64,000 bases of DNA from Madurella fahalii (GCA_029876055.1 CM056878.1:1612001-1676000), one strand, 5' to 3'; shown: positions 1 to 11,428, numbered from the stretch's first letter. A program made the numbers and translations. The notes: generated from the letters alone by a model not told the origin.

Positions 1-1
1 A

Positions 2-1306
2 GAGGAGATGGACGACGAGGAGCTCAACATGATCCTTGCACGGAACGAGGACGAGCTCTCCGTCTTCCAGAGACTCGACGACGAGAGGGCTCGTGACCCC
101 ATCTACGGCACAGCCCCTGGTTGCAAGAATGTCCCGCGCCTCATGACCGAAGACGAGCTCCCGGATATCTATCTGAACGAGGGCAATCCTGTCGAAGTAG
201 AGTCCGAGGTCGTTTTGGGCCGTGGCGCTCGTGAACGCACCAAGGTTAAGTACGATGATGGGCTCACAGAAGATCAATGGCTCATGGCAGTGGATGATGA
301 TGAAGATAGCCCCGAGGCAGCCGCAGCACGGAAGCAGGCGCGCAAGGATAAACGGGAGGCCAACAAGCTAAAGAGGATGGCCATAATGAACGCATCCATG
401 GAGAACTCGCCCTCGGCCAGCCGCGCCAGCACCGAAGACGTCGAGACTCCAGTCAAGAAGCGCGGGCGCAAGCCAGGCAGTAAGAATATAGAAAAGCGCA
501 AGGCTGAAGACGGCGACGACGAACCGCCGGCCAAGAAACGCCGTGGTCCGCAGGGACGTCCAAAGGCTGTTAGCACAAACGGCTCCGACAGCCGGCTTCC
601 ACCAGAACTCCGTGAAAGACTTCAGAGGAGTGTGAAGCGCATTTTCGATAGCCTGATGAACCTCGAGGTGGATGACGACGAGCCTGAGGAGAAACCTGAG
701 GGGGAGAAGGACGACGAGGACGGGCCGCCAAAGCGTCTCATTATCGGACCATTCGTCAAGCTGCCGCCGAAGCGTGACTGGGGCGACTACTACGTCATTA
801 TCACCAACCCGATTTGCATGAACGACATCCAGAAGAAGATCAAGAAGGAGGAATACCACAGCTTATCTGACATGCGCAAGGACCTGGAGCTCCTTGTCAA
901 CAACTGCAGGACGTTCAACGAGGAGAGCAGCGGCATTTGCGCTGACGCGAACACAATAGAGGTGCTGCCCCATTCCCCATTTCCTTAACACTCTTCTTCC
1001 CCATCACTAACATGTTCCGGTTAGGCCTTCTTCCGCGCTCAATTCGAGAAGGAATACGCAGAGAATCCCGACCTCCGCGCGCTCGAGGACTCATCGTCGT
1101 CGTCTGCCCCGGGCTCGGTTAAGGATGCCTCGGTCGCTCCTCCCTCGTCATTTGGCACCACCGAGCAGACCCCGCAGCCTACTCCTAGCGGGCCGCCGAG
1201 GATCAAGCTCGTGTCGAGTTCGAACGGCGCAGCAGGAGGTGCCGGCGGTGGTGCCGGTCCCATGGTAAACGGTGGGAGCAGCAGCGTGCAGAGCGACGAG
1301 GATTAG
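2..1306 (+). CDS. SNF2: SWI/SNF chromatin-remodelling ATPase, C-terminal part (SnAC, AT-hook, bromodomain); 5' end outside window
   Basis: Partial gene; the helicase domain lies upstream of the window. Exons are 2-961 and 1025-1306. The 63-nt intron (962-1024) has a CACTAAC branch point and falls in phase 0 inside the bromodomain. Numbering from the first Met (position 8, an internal residue, because the frame is open to the window edge), residues 1-105 match the acidic SnAC region that follows Snf2 helicases. An AT-hook with RGRKP lies near 150-158, and a basic KKRR stretch follows near 175-190. The bromodomain spans about 205-330, with the YYVIITNPICMNDI helix and the NNCRTFNE acetyl-lysine pocket. 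The protein ends in a Ser/Gly-rich tail. Known family role: the ATP-dependent motor of SWI/SNF or RSC, which slides nucleosomes and reads acetylated histones. SNF2 and STH1 orthologues cannot be separated from this fragment. Confidence 0.94.
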
Positions 1307-2725
1307 AGATCCAGTCGTCATCGCGCGTCGGTCAAGGCAGACGCCTCAGTTCCGTCTCCTTCCCTCATCTCGTCGACTGCTGCTGCTGCTGCTGGTGGTG
1401 GTACTGGTACTCCCACCCCAATGGGAGCGCTCGGGGCCAAGTTGCGGAGAAGCTTGGGGATGCGGAGGAGATGAGAGCTGTGGCTGCTCTTCTGGTTCTT
1501 GGGGGTGTTGTTTTTATCGCAGATTTCATTGCGGGATCCCGGATGATGGCAGAGAAGGATTCGATGAAGACCACCGGGTGGATAAACGGATGGATGAACG
1601 GGATGGCTTTAATTGGCAATGGCGTTGCGAACTTTTTACCCTATTTGCGCTTTTCCCCGTTTTCTTGTTCGTTGCGTTGTTATCTCGGGGGCCCGGGTGG
1701 GTGGGTTGGATTGATTTTACCTGGGGAAAGTCAAGATGGTGGGGTTGGGAAGCAGGGGAATGGGATGGAATGCCCGTACATGCCCTGTCCGCCTTGTTCT
1801 GCCACGGAGAATGCGTGGCGGTGCTATTTGGCGCTTTGCGTACTGCTTGGGGCTTTGGGTTGCTGTTGCTGTCGTGGTTGACGGGGACTGTGTTTGAGTA
1901 TTAGCAGCAAGGCAGCGAGACTTGTTATGTTATGTTATACTTACCTAGAGGCTCTTTTTTCTCTTCTTTACCTCGTCTAGCCAGTTTGGCGGGGAAATAT
2001 AAGTATCCAGTACTCAGCGAACTGCTCTCTCACGTTTTCTTCTCGGCTTGTTTGGTGGGGACCGACTGGTATGGTGCCTTGGCTAGCTTGTTGGTCTCAG
2101 AGATGGAATGAGGTGCGGGAGGTTCGGTGAGGGGAATGCCACATCTCTCTGTCTTTACCACCTAATCGCGTGAACAAGGTGGATTGGGTTGGTTTTGAAA
2201 GAGAGAGGGGTGATGGTAATCCAGCTTCTGAATAGATGGTTATCAGGCTTGAAACCCGGAGGCTGCTAGCTTCTCGGGCAGTGGAAGGATGATCACTGGT
2301 TTTGATGCGCCTTTCTATGACTTTTTGATTATTGAGCTCTCCGAGTACTAAGCTGATTTCTGCTGACAGGTTGGAGCAAAAGGGATGCTCTAAAGGTCCG
2401 AGTTAGTATGAACATGGTTAGACAAGGTGTGTGCTAATATCTGGAATATATCTATTCGAGCTATGTTTATTTACTGTGACACACGGTTCTAGTGCTATAC
2501 AATGTATGCTAACAAGAAAAGCAAAACTCTCGCTCAGTGTTGTCTCTTCCCCTACTTCTATCCCTCTCTGTCTCGAAAATAAGACGAAGCCAGCGATGCT
2601 GAAATCCGAACTACTTCTATGCTACCGCCCTAAAGGATGACCGGGAGAGGTTGTGATGTTACAGGTAGGTATACAATAGCAAGATCGATGCTAACAATGC
2701 TCTGAACAACGCTGCTTCCTCCCCG
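1307..2725. other. Convergent 3' intergenic region (SNF2 / NUC1)
   Basis: The region holds the 3' flanks of two convergent genes. It has a CTG/GTG-rich low-complexity patch near 1377-1410 and a TTATG/TTATA-type AT-rich stretch near 1922-1945 that could serve 3' processing. The open frame across 1272-1904 overlaps the SNF2 stop codon, is Trp/Gly/Leu-rich and shows no domain. I see no gene here. Confidence 0.6.
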
Positions 2726-3754
2726 TTATTTGGCCTTCCCAAACGCCTTCTGCCGCTCAGCATACTCCTTCACCACGATGGAGCAGCTTGTCTCGGTGCA
2801 CAGCCGCTTCCGCCTTTGCGGGGGCAGCTTGCTCGCGAACTCGAGCCCGCTGGCCCTCTCGACGGCCTCGATAGGCACCTCAAAATCGGCCAGCGGCTTC
2901 TCGTTGGGGATGCGCGCGTTCGGCAAGACAAAAGCGCCGAGAGCCACCTTGCCGCCGGGGGCCGCCTCCTCCTCCTCGGCAAAGATGACCTTGTAGAAGT
3001 GGGTCGGCACGGCCACGTTGGGCGGGTTCCCGATCATCTCGTACTTGACGTACCACTTGCCGTCCTGCGGGTCCCGCTTGGGGAGGTACAGCGGGCCCGT
3101 GACGATGCGCACGCTGGGGTACTTGGCCGTCAGGCGCCTGCAGAAGTCCTCGAAGTGGGCCCAGTAGTCGCGGTTGAAGCCCTCGCCGACCTGGGGGCAC
3201 ATGTTGCTGAGGTAGAAGGTCTCGTCCATGGCGCGCTGCGACCACTTGCAGTCGGCCGCGGGCACCTGATGGCCGCGGTCGTACCCCGAGCGGAAGTAGT
3301 CCTTGAGCTTGGCCTGGAACTTTTCGGGGATGGACGGGTCCTCGAGGAAGACGCTGTTCTTGCGGTCGCCGTCGCGCACGGCGAGGGAGGCAGGCGTGAT
3401 GTGCTCGACGACCCAGTGCGGGTTGCGGGTGCGCCGGTCGTACGAGGAGACGAGGGCGCTGCGGTGGGCGAGGTCGGCTACGGGGCCCGGGAAGCCGTAC
3501 TGGAACAGGCCGGAGGGGTCGACCGGGCTGGCGGCGGCAGGGACCGGGGGAGGGGCGAAGATTTGGGAGGTTGGGACGGGAACTGGAGAAGCAGATGGCG
3601 TGGTGGGTGTTGTCGGTGTTGGTGTTGTTGTCGGAGCGGCTGTCTGGGACGCCTCGAGCCGTTTCTCGGAGCGCATCGAGTACATGGCGGCGGTAGCAGC
3701 TGCGCCGGCACCTGCGCTCACAGCTGCAATCACGGCAAGCGTAGCTTTCGACAT
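2726..3754 (-). CDS. NUC1: Mitochondrial DNA/RNA non-specific endonuclease (NUC1 / EndoG family)
   Basis: Single-exon gene of 342 residues, about the usual length for yeast Nuc1 (329). Residues 1-25 are hydrophobic and Ala-rich, fitting a mitochondrial membrane anchor or targeting segment. A Pro/Thr linker follows (about 38-80), then the nuclease fold. The catalytic DRGH motif is at 159-162 (H162 is the expected general base). The metal-binding Asn is in FNRDYW near 194, and LSNMCPQ lies between them. Known role: Mg-dependent sugar non-specific nuclease in the mitochondrial inner membrane or intermembrane space, active in mtDNA recombination and in nuclear DNA degradation during programmed cell death. 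All expected active-site residues are present, so the enzyme should be functional. The gene is convergent with SNF2. Confidence 0.94.
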   Translation of the reverse strand: MSKATLAVIAAVSAGAGAAATAAMYSMRSEKRLEASQTAAPTTTPTPTTPTTPSASPVPVPTSQIFAPPPVPAAASPVDPSGLFQYGFPGPVADLAHRSALVSSYDRRTRNPHWVVEHITPASLAVRDGDRKNSVFLEDPSIPEKFQAKLKDYFRSGYDRGHQVPAADCKWSQRAMDETFYLSNMCPQVGEGFNRDYWAHFEDFCRRLTAKYPSVRIVTGPLYLPKRDPQDGKWYVKYEMIGNPPNVAVPTHFYKVIFAEEEEAAPGGKVALGAFVLPNARIPNEKPLADFEVPIEAVERASGLEFASKLPPQRRKRLCTETSCSIVVKEYAERQKAFGKAK

Positions 3755-5184
3755 GATGAAGGCTTCTTGTCCGGCCGGTTATGTGTTTATACTGTCTTCG
3801 GGGCGAATCAGGTGGGCCGGTTCGCGATGACTCGGCTATTGTTCACGCGGCTGCGGTGGCCGCCTCGTGGCTTCGGGAGGGGCGTGATGTCGAGGTCTTG
3901 AATGTCTCGCGCTGGAAATTTCGCGGTGGTCCCTGCGCGACATAACACTAACCTCTGTGCACCTCTTCCGCATACCACTCTTCCTCTCCTGAGGTTCTAT
4001 TCCATCCAACCCCAATCAAAACAAATTAGTATGAAAAGAAAGAAAAGACTCCCTCTGGATTCTGAGATATTAACATGTGTCCGTAGAGCAATTCCGGTGG
4101 ACAGGCAGCCGGGGTTATCTCAAACCTGGGCTACATTGATACATACGGGGACCTCTGCAAGGCACCTGTGCTAGAGAGCCTCATCGCCCAAAGCCACTGC
4201 GATTTACAGTAAAGTAAGGTAAAGTACAGTACCGTACAGTACCTAGTCTAGTCCTCAAAATTCTATCTCGGGGACAGTGGCTGCTGTTATGGCACGGCCT
4301 ATTCTTTCGCCAAGAGACAACAGCGCCCGGTTGTTAGGCGGTCGCATTCCGGGTCACAACTTTCCACGGCTGTGCACAGATTATCCAGCTATCAAGGTGT
4401 CCGTCAGCCCTGCAGAACAGCCTGATCGAGTGGGAGGGTGGTGATTTGCAATCGCGACACGGGACATCCCTGTCACAGGTGGGGGGGTTTTTGCAAGTGA
4501 CCCTCGATGCGACTGGGAGTAAAATGATGGCATGGAACTGCCGGGTCGGGTGTTGTGTCACCAAACGACCTACCGCGGTTCTAGTGTAGGTCCCCATGCA
4601 GGCACCGACTGCCTACCTTGCCCTCCTCGCTCCGTCCCTATCTGTGCTGAAGACACTGTAAGCCGAAAGGAGAAGAGGCAAATAAAAAGGAACACAAATC
4701 GAGGCTTTTTTAACCACGGCTGTCATGGCCTCGAGGGCCCAGTTCTGGCGGTGGCTGCATGATGCAGCGTTGGCCTATTTGGGCAGGCTAGAACCTCGCA
4801 GGCCCGAAACCTTTTCCCCCATCTAGTGTAGAGCCGTGGGATGGTACGTACCCGGGAAGGCCATCGAGGTTCTCACACCCTCTCGGATGACAACCTGAAG
4901 GTAATCTATCTTTTTGTTCGCCTCGCCCGCTTGCCCATTTATTTCATCCGTCCTTTGTCCCCCATTCCCGTCTCTCCATCACCTATCTCGAGTCGCATCT
5001 GGGTTGCCTCGCTAAATAATCCGGGGGACTAATACCGGGGACGCACCACACACCACGCACCACACACCACGCACCACACACAACGCACAACGCACAACCC
5101 ACTACGTCGATCCTAAAATATTCGATAACCGGTTTTCTGGGGATAACGCCCGTATTTCGCGGACCCCCTCCAGCGTCCAGCACC
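3755..5184. other. Divergent promoter region NUC1 / ZRT3-like gene
   Basis: 1.4 kb without a supportable gene. It carries the upstream regions of two divergent genes. Near 4208-4246 there is a run of GTAAAGTA / GTACAGTAC units containing short palindromes. At 5040-5099 a CA-rich imperfect tandem repeat lies directly upstream of the zinc transporter start. Confidence 0.55.
5040..5099. repeat. Imperfect CACCACACACCACG-type tandem repeat in the ZRT3-like 5' region
   Basis: About four units of a 12-14 nt C/A-rich motif (CGCACCACACACCA and shortened forms) sit 85-145 nt before the ATG at 5185. It is probably part of the 5' UTR or core promoter. It is a simple repeat with no inverted ends. Confidence 0.75.
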
Positions 5185-6786
5185 ATGGATACCAATGACA
5201 TGGATAACGACACCCGGGGCTGGGTCATGTGCGCCGTGAGCGGCATCGCATGCATCGTAGGCGCATCCGTCATATGCGTCGATATACCCGTCCGCCTCAT
5301 ACCGAGCAAGCGCCATTTCCGCATCCAAGAGAGCAATGCCTTCCTTGCGTGCTCGCTCAGTCTTAGCTTCGGCGTCATGGTGCGTAGACAAACATTTCCC
5401 GTACCCTGAGCGCTCGCTGTTAACCTGCCCTCGCCCACCCAGCTGTTCTCTGCCTTGTATAGCATGCTGCCGTCGGCGATGGGCTATCTTGCCAAGGATG
5501 AGTGGGATTCGCAAGCAGCCGGCTTCGTGATGATGGGCTGTTTTGTCGGGGGGTTCTTTGGCATCCAAGTCATCTCGCGAGTCCTACACCAGTACATGCC
5601 CACGCATGTCGTTGACTGTGACCACACGCACAAGGAGCTCCCCGATGAAGAGCACTCGGCCTACCACGGCCGCCTGGCAAGCAGCGGCCGTCTCCGGAGG
5701 AGATCCTCGCATTCGACTGCTGATGACCGCCCGCACATGGCAGAGGTACACAGCGGTACTACCGAGTCGACCCCCCTGCTCGCCACCGAGGCGTCGCATA
5801 ATGGCCATGTCCATACCGAGGTGCTCGACCGTGACTCGGCGCCAGCAGGCGAGGCCGTCACACATTTCCACACGCGGCGTGGCCGCACATTCCCGCTGCT
5901 TAGGCGGCCGTCCATAATGCAGGTTCATAGCCGAGTCATGTCCTTCTTCAAGGACACCAAGGCGAACTGTGACGAGGACGGCCCTTGCTATGGGTACTCG
6001 GACCCTTGCGGCCAGGAGTGCTTCAAGCATATCAGCACACGCTCCGCTATCGCACGGCAGGCTATCATGCGCACCGCGAGCAACTCAATGCCGACGGGCG
6101 TGCTGGCCGACGATCACGAGTCGGATCACGATGTCTCCGGGATGACCCCGCGGTACCGCCTTAGCCGCACTCACTCGCACGATCATGCCCACAGCCATCA
6201 CGACGATCACGAATCCCACGCCCACATGTACACCGCAGACGCCCACTCCGAGTGCCGCTCTTCGATACACGATGACGTTGAAGCACAGCACCACCATCAT
6301 GTCCCGACCAACGCCTTTCTATCCATCGGGCTCCAGACTGTCATTGCCATCGCGCTGCATAAATTCCCCGAGGGCTTCCTCACCTACGCCACAAACCATG
6401 TCAACCCGTTACTCGGCCTGAACGTCTTCATGGCCCTCTTTGTGCACAATATCGCCGAGGGCTTCGCTATGGCATTGCCGCTGTACATGGCGCTCGGTAG
6501 CCGCTTCAAGGCCATTTTCTGGTCCTCGCTGCTTGGAGGCTTCAGCCAGCCGCTTGGTGCTGCCATTGCCGTCGCCTGGTTCAAGCTTGCCAAGAGATCC
6601 CACGTTGTCATCAACAACACCGCCTACGCATGCCTGTTTGCCGCAACGGCCGGAATCATGGTCAGCGTTGCGCTACAGCTGTTTGCCGAGAGCTTGAGCT
6701 TGAAACACAACAGGAACTTGAGCATATTCTTTGCGTTTCTGGGCATGGCGTTATTGGGTATAAGCAATGCACTCGTCACTCATTAG
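5185..6786 (+). CDS. ZRT3: ZIP-family zinc transporter, vacuolar ZRT3-like
   Basis: Exons 5185-5379 and 5443-6786, with a 63-nt phase-0 intron (donor GTGCGT, acceptor CCCAG), give 511 residues. That is close to yeast Zrt3 (503) and much longer than plasma-membrane Zrt1/2. Three N-terminal hydrophobic segments lie before residue 110. A long cytosolic or lumenal loop (about 120-345) contains a dense His/Asp cluster near 315-350 (HSHDHAHSHHDDHESHAH). The C-terminal half has the ZIP signature helices HKFPEG (H371, E375) and HNIAEG (H400, E404), the binuclear metal site. Known role of Zrt3: release of stored Zn from the vacuole to the cytosol. The vacuolar assignment rests on length and loop structure and is inference. 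In zinc-starved fungi such genes are usually Zap1 targets; I did not identify a Zap1 site. Confidence 0.87.
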
Positions 6787-7398
6787 CAGAAGAGCCTCGT
6801 TACTCGGGAGAGGTCTTGTATGTCTGACTTGTTATGGTTTCACGAGGGAACACCGATATTTGGCGTCAAAACGGTTTACATTGGCTGGCTGGAAGTCTGG
6901 GATAGACGGATACAGGTTTTAGGATTGGGCGGCTATTTTACTGCACGGGTTGGAGTCGGATTTGGCTTATTTCTAGCGCGCCGGACATGCTTGTGTACAC
7001 GACTAGCGTACGGCTAGAGCATGTTATTCTCGAGCGATCTCCTCCGGTAGATACTATCAAGTATTCGCAACGGCGATTCAACACCCCGAACATAGAGGCT
7101 GCAAGGGCTTGAGCCCCACAGAGACAATAGCCCATCCGCTATCCAACCTAGAGAACTCGCCGTAGGTCCCAATGAAACTATCCCCCGTATGTCAAAGAAC
7201 CGGGCCAGGTAAACAATCCGGGCTTAGATACCGCGCTGTTATCCCGCTGTCCACCGACCGACATCACCCAAGCATACGGATAGTACCAAAGTAATTCCCG
7301 GCCAGTTAATGTCTGACATTAATCATCAAACCCTTCCGTAACATCGGAAACGTCCCTCACGGCGCCCGTTTCCATCAATGCAGCCGATAAGCAAGCAA
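6787..7398. other. Intergenic, 3' flank of the ZRT3-like gene and upstream of tRNA-Thr
   Basis: No gene seen. The sequence is mixed composition with only short open frames lacking recognisable domains. Confidence 0.6.
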
Positions 7399-7504
7399 GC
7401 CTGATTAGCATAGTGGCTAATGCGTTGCACTTGTATCCCAAAAAAACCTTCCTGTTTAGATTCTACGAATGCAAAGATCACTGGTTCGATTCCAGTATCA
7501 GGCA
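7399..7504 (+). tRNA. tRNA-Thr(TGT) with a 33-nt intron
   Basis: Full cloverleaf found by hand. The acceptor stem GCCTGAT pairs perfectly with ATCAGGC (7497-7503), and the discriminator is A7504. The D stem is GCAT/ATGC. The anticodon stem TTGCA (7425-7429) pairs with TGCAA (7470-7474), with anticodon TGT at 7432-7434. The T arm is ACTGG-TTCGATT-CCAGT. The intron 7436-7468 lies at the canonical position between bases 37 and 38. The internal Pol III B box (GGTTCGATTCC) is intact and a T4 tract follows at 7513-7516. It decodes threonine ACA codons. Confidence 0.97.
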
Positions 7505-7512
7505 GCCTAGGC

Positions 7513-7516
7513 TTTT
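7513..7516 (+). terminator. RNA polymerase III T-tract terminator of tRNA-Thr
   Basis: TTTT, 8 nt after the discriminator base, is a short but usual Pol III stop in fungi. Confidence 0.7.
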
Positions 7517-8089
7517 GTCCACCTCTGGGGTGGACCGCGAGTAATACAGACAGACTCCTTTTTGCATCTGTAACTGAGAGCTTAGTGTTCGTTGTGTTCT
7601 GTTTTGCCGATAATCTCCCTGCTTGTTCAGAGTCATAGCTGGGTGAAGGGGGCAACGCCGGAAAGAGATTACATTGCTCACCAGCTCAGAAATCAGGCTG
7701 GAGACGGAGAACGGCGGATCTGCCAATGAAAAAAGGGATCCGATGAACTGTTGAATCCGACAAAATCAAGCCAACGTGCAGACGCCATGTAGACACAGCA
7801 AGGAATCAAACGCCTAGTTCACCTCCGTTCCCTGGTCTTATATCCACGAAAAACTTGGCTTCTACCAATGAAACCTGTCGAAGCTGTTGTCAACGCTGGA
7901 GGGGTATTTATACCAGAGTCGAACAAGGTCTCGAAAAGGACCATCAAGGCCTCGCTACCTGACTCGCATTGTGCGATTCCCCCCGCTAGCACTATTTCTC
8001 CCCCGTGCAGAACATACTTTTACAGTTAGCTTCCTCCCCGCCCCCGCCCCTGCCCCCCTCTCATCATCCCCTCTGTTTCCTGGCGACTC
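7517..8089. other. Intergenic, 3' flank of PFS2
   Basis: No gene seen between the tRNA and the PFS2 stop. The stretch near 8030-8085 is C-rich and probably belongs to the PFS2 3' UTR. Confidence 0.6.
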
Positions 8090-10407
8090 CTATCTCACGC
8101 GGGTATAATGCCCCTTGTTCTGCTCCATCCGCAAGCTCTCCTCTTGACTCGGCAGCGGCGCCCGTCTCCTAACCCCGGCATCATTCCCATGCTGATCGAC
8201 GCCGAGATCGGGCGATCCCTTCCCCGCCGCGGCCGCAGCCGCAGCCGCAGCAACCACATGCGGTGGCGGTGGCGGCGGTGGCGGGAACCCAGGCGGCAGG
8301 GGGATCAAGCCGGGAGGCAACATGCCGGGCGGCGGCGGCGGCGGCGGGATACCATGCTTCTTCATCAACTCCGCGATGACGGCGTAGTCGGGGGGGTTCT
8401 TGGGGTCCACACCCGGCAAAGGCGGGGGGGGACGCCGCCCGGCAGGCCGGGCAGAGGGAAGGGCAAGGGTGGCGGGGGGATAGCCGCACCAGCACCCACA
8501 CCCGGGATGCTGCGCGGCGGAGGTGGGGGGATGAGGCCGGGGAGGCCGCCGGCTTGTTGGAGGGGCAGGCCCGGGATACCCGGCAGACCCGGGACGAGCT
8601 GTTGCTTGATGGGCATCTTCTGGTCGACCAGGCCGTCCATCTCATCCTCCATCTCCTGCTCCTCCTCCACCTGCCGCATGTGCCTGTGGCCACGCCGGTC
8701 CCAGGTTCCCTGGGCCTCGGCCGCCGCCTCGCCGATGTGGTAGCGGTCGTTGAACGACTCAGCCTCGCCCGGCCGCGCGCGCGCCCAGAACCGCGTGATG
8801 CGGTCGTTGGAGCCCGAGGCCAGGATGTGCCCTAGAGGGTGCCAGTCGAGGGACCAAATGGCGAAGTCGTGGGCGTAAGGGATTTTATGGGCCGGATAAA
8901 TGGTTTGGGCGGGGGTAGAAGCCGGGTCGGCCGTGTCATACGGAGCGACGGATGTGGTGTGTCCGGAAGGAGTGTTGGGCTCGTCCAGGAGGTAGTGGAA
9001 GAGCGAGCCCTCTGAGCCGCCGGTGCTGAGGAGGTTGGAGTGGACCGGATGCCAGGCTATTGTGGATATGTCCTTCTCGTGTCCCCTGAGGAGGCAGATG
9101 TCGCGCATCATGCGGAGGTCAAATACCCTAGCGGTCTGATCACGGGCGGATGTTGCTAAGCACTGGCCCCGAACTCTCTCAAATAGCGTCTTGGTTATGG
9201 TATTCTTGTGGCCGTGGAGCGTCGTCAGACAGCGCCCTGTCCTGGGGTCCCAGAGCTTGACCAGATGGTCTTTTGAACCTGAGACGACGAGCCCCTTTGT
9301 GGGGTGCCAGTCGCAGCTCTTCGCATCCCAGCCATGGCCCGTCAGGGTCGACTCGGCCGCTCCGGCAGCAAAATCGAAGATTCTAAGGGTCGAGTCGTCG
9401 GAAGCTGTGATGAATTTGGCGTCGGTCGGACTGAATGCTAGGTCTCTAACAGGGTCCTGGTGGCCACGGATGCTCTCCACATTGTTGAAGTTGGGCTGCC
9501 AGTATTTGATGATGCCGTCATGGTCGGCAGACACCAGCCAGTCGTCGCTATGTGAGTATGCCAGGGCTCGAATGGCTGAGTCGTGTGCCTGCATGATGGT
9601 CTCAAAATTGAACCCAGTACCGTTCCACAGAGTAAACTCTCCGCTGCTAGAAGCTGTCAGGAGCCTCCGGCCCTCTGGCGTCCATCGCACCACATTGATT
9701 GGATGCTTGATTTTATTAAGAGATGAGTGCAAGTGGCGCGAAGGCACCGAGTCAGCGGGGCTTACTACTCTGGCGTGCGGCGGAAGCATCTAAAGACAGA
9801 GATGTCAGGTACAAGTTTATTAATAGGAGGCGAGGCGGGGCTCACATCGACAATGTAGCTAGCGCTTGGTCTCTCTGTCTCGCCGAGGAACGACCCCTTG
9901 TAGCGCGGCTGGCGATTTCGCATCCAGTGCACGATGGTAGCGCCATAATCGGTGACGGGACCTTTGCGAGACGAGGTCAGTTTTCCATGTCTATCTCGCA
10001 CGAGGCATCACCAATAGGCGACCAGGCTGTCTGCCATCTTCCCGAAGCCAGGGTGGAGAGAGGAGGAAGGGAAGAGATGGGGAGCAGAAAATAGCTTGGA
10101 CATGTTTCCAGCAGGAGACCACGGTCCCCGACGGTCGTCGTAGCAGTCGGAAGCGGTGCAATGGCCACGGTAAGCACCGGCGTGCACCACCCACCTCAAA
10201 ACATGTCGTGAAGGCCTCGGCATACGGCAGCATTGGCAAGAGTTGACGATGCAGAAGGGGATTGATAGTCGAAGAAGGCTATCTCAACTTACGTCTACCT
10301 CGGGCCCTTGGCGGGGGAGGGCCATCATGTCCTCCGCCGCCTCCAGCACCGCCTCCTCCACCAAACCCGAAGCCGAAACCCTTGTCGGCGTGGCCGTCGT
10401 AGGCCAT
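8090..10407 (-). CDS. PFS2: Polyadenylation factor subunit 2, WD40 protein (PFS2 / WDR33), with apparent frameshift near the C-terminus
   Basis: Exons on the minus strand: 10407-10293, 9961-9846, 9789-8090; introns 9962-10292 (331 nt) and 9790-9845 (56 nt). The N-terminus is Gly-rich with an RGRR patch. The second exon has the Pfs2 signature VTDYGATIVHWMRNR. The third exon begins MLPPHARV and runs through about seven WD40 repeats (TASSSGEFTLWNG, SADHDGIIKYWQP, SGSKDHLVKLWDP and others). The tail is Pro-rich. After the WD repeats the frame breaks at a G8 tract (8424-8431): the frame carried from the WD repeats ends at 8365, while the next frame continues with PGVDPKNPPDYAVIAELMKK and poly-Pro to a stop at 8090. 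One additional base would restore a single frame of about 643 residues. Known role: scaffold of the cleavage and polyadenylation factor that recognises the mRNA 3' end signal. The long first intron could hide an alternative structure. Confidence 0.92.
8424..8431 (-). other. G8 homopolymer at the PFS2 reading-frame break
   Basis: A run of eight G (eight C on the coding strand). The WD40 frame enters it and the Pro-rich Pfs2-like tail leaves it in a different frame. No plausible GT-AG intron covers the junction, so a one-base length difference at the homopolymer is the simplest reading. Confidence 0.75.
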
Positions 10408-11428
10408 TGCGATTTGACGGCTGGCAGTTGGCGATTGGCACTCTTCCTCAACTCAGTTCGCGAGCAACCCACAATCCGTCTATTGATACTTTTCGTCATG
10501 CGGATGAGGGTAGAGTCATGTGAAATGATACCCAGCGTGTGTTAGGGGAAATTTCGATATATCTCTTCGCTTGTTTTGCGAATTGTCAACCAGACCTTTG
10601 GCCTCGACCATCTTCGGGTCTTTGTCGCGCTCAAACCGCGAATTGCGGACGGCGATTTTGGTGAATGAGCAGCATGTGGTCTGTGCGCGGGCTTGGCTTG
10701 TGCCCGCCAACACGGTGCCAGAACGGTTGCCGCTGCTGCAGCCCACGCTGCAAGCCCACCTTAAGGTCACTGCTCGAGGCCCGATTCGAGACCACCTATT
10801 CTTAGACGCCCTGCCTCACTTCCATTCTCATTCCAATGTTCTGTTCTAACGGCTCGGCCACCTTGTCGTCTAAATCATGTAAGCATATATATGTGTGGTT
10901 ATTCTTTGTCTTCATGCGCCGTTATAAGCAAACACATATGTATATAAAAACAAATGTAAGTGCATGGTAGGCAACGTAAACCTAGTAAGTGGCTCGGCTA
11001 AGTCCTGCGCAGGGAGCAAGTCGTCCTAGGCTGCCTTTCCGATAAGGAGATGGCAGATACGGTCAGCGGAGGTGGATTCCGGTCTTTAGCGTGTGGTCCC
11101 GGAAACGTTCCAACTTGGCGCTTCTCACGAATCTCATCAGCAAGAAGCGGAATGTGATTCACATGGTGGGGTCCAATGGGCTGGTTACAGTGCTCTGGGC
11201 TTCTTTTTATCGGCCGGCCCGAGTGGGTCGGCCTCGGCGCCGCGGCTTCCTAACATGCAGGTTGATAAGGGCAGCCAATTCTCGATCTTCGGCTTGCCAC
11301 TACCCACACCGGTTCTACCAAATGTTGTGCATGCTTAAGCAAGGTGAGTATCGCTCATTCTGCCTCTGGTGCTCCCTCTGGTGCTCCCAGGACAACACAG
11401 CTTTCTCACCAGTGACTTCAGGATCAAC
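10408..11428. other. Divergent promoter region PFS2 / DGAT1-like gene
   Basis: 1 kb between two divergently transcribed genes. TATA-like AT-rich segments occur at about 10884-10950 (CATATATATG and TATATAAAA). No supportable gene. Confidence 0.55.

Noticed and set aside
1272..1904. 210-codon open frame downstream of SNF2
   Set aside because: It overlaps the SNF2 stop codon, is Trp/Leu/Gly low complexity and has no domain; it lies in 3' UTR-like sequence.
2816..3901. 361-codon open frame antisense to NUC1
   Set aside because: It is a shadow of the GC-rich NUC1 codons; the opposite strand carries a complete nuclease with all active-site residues.
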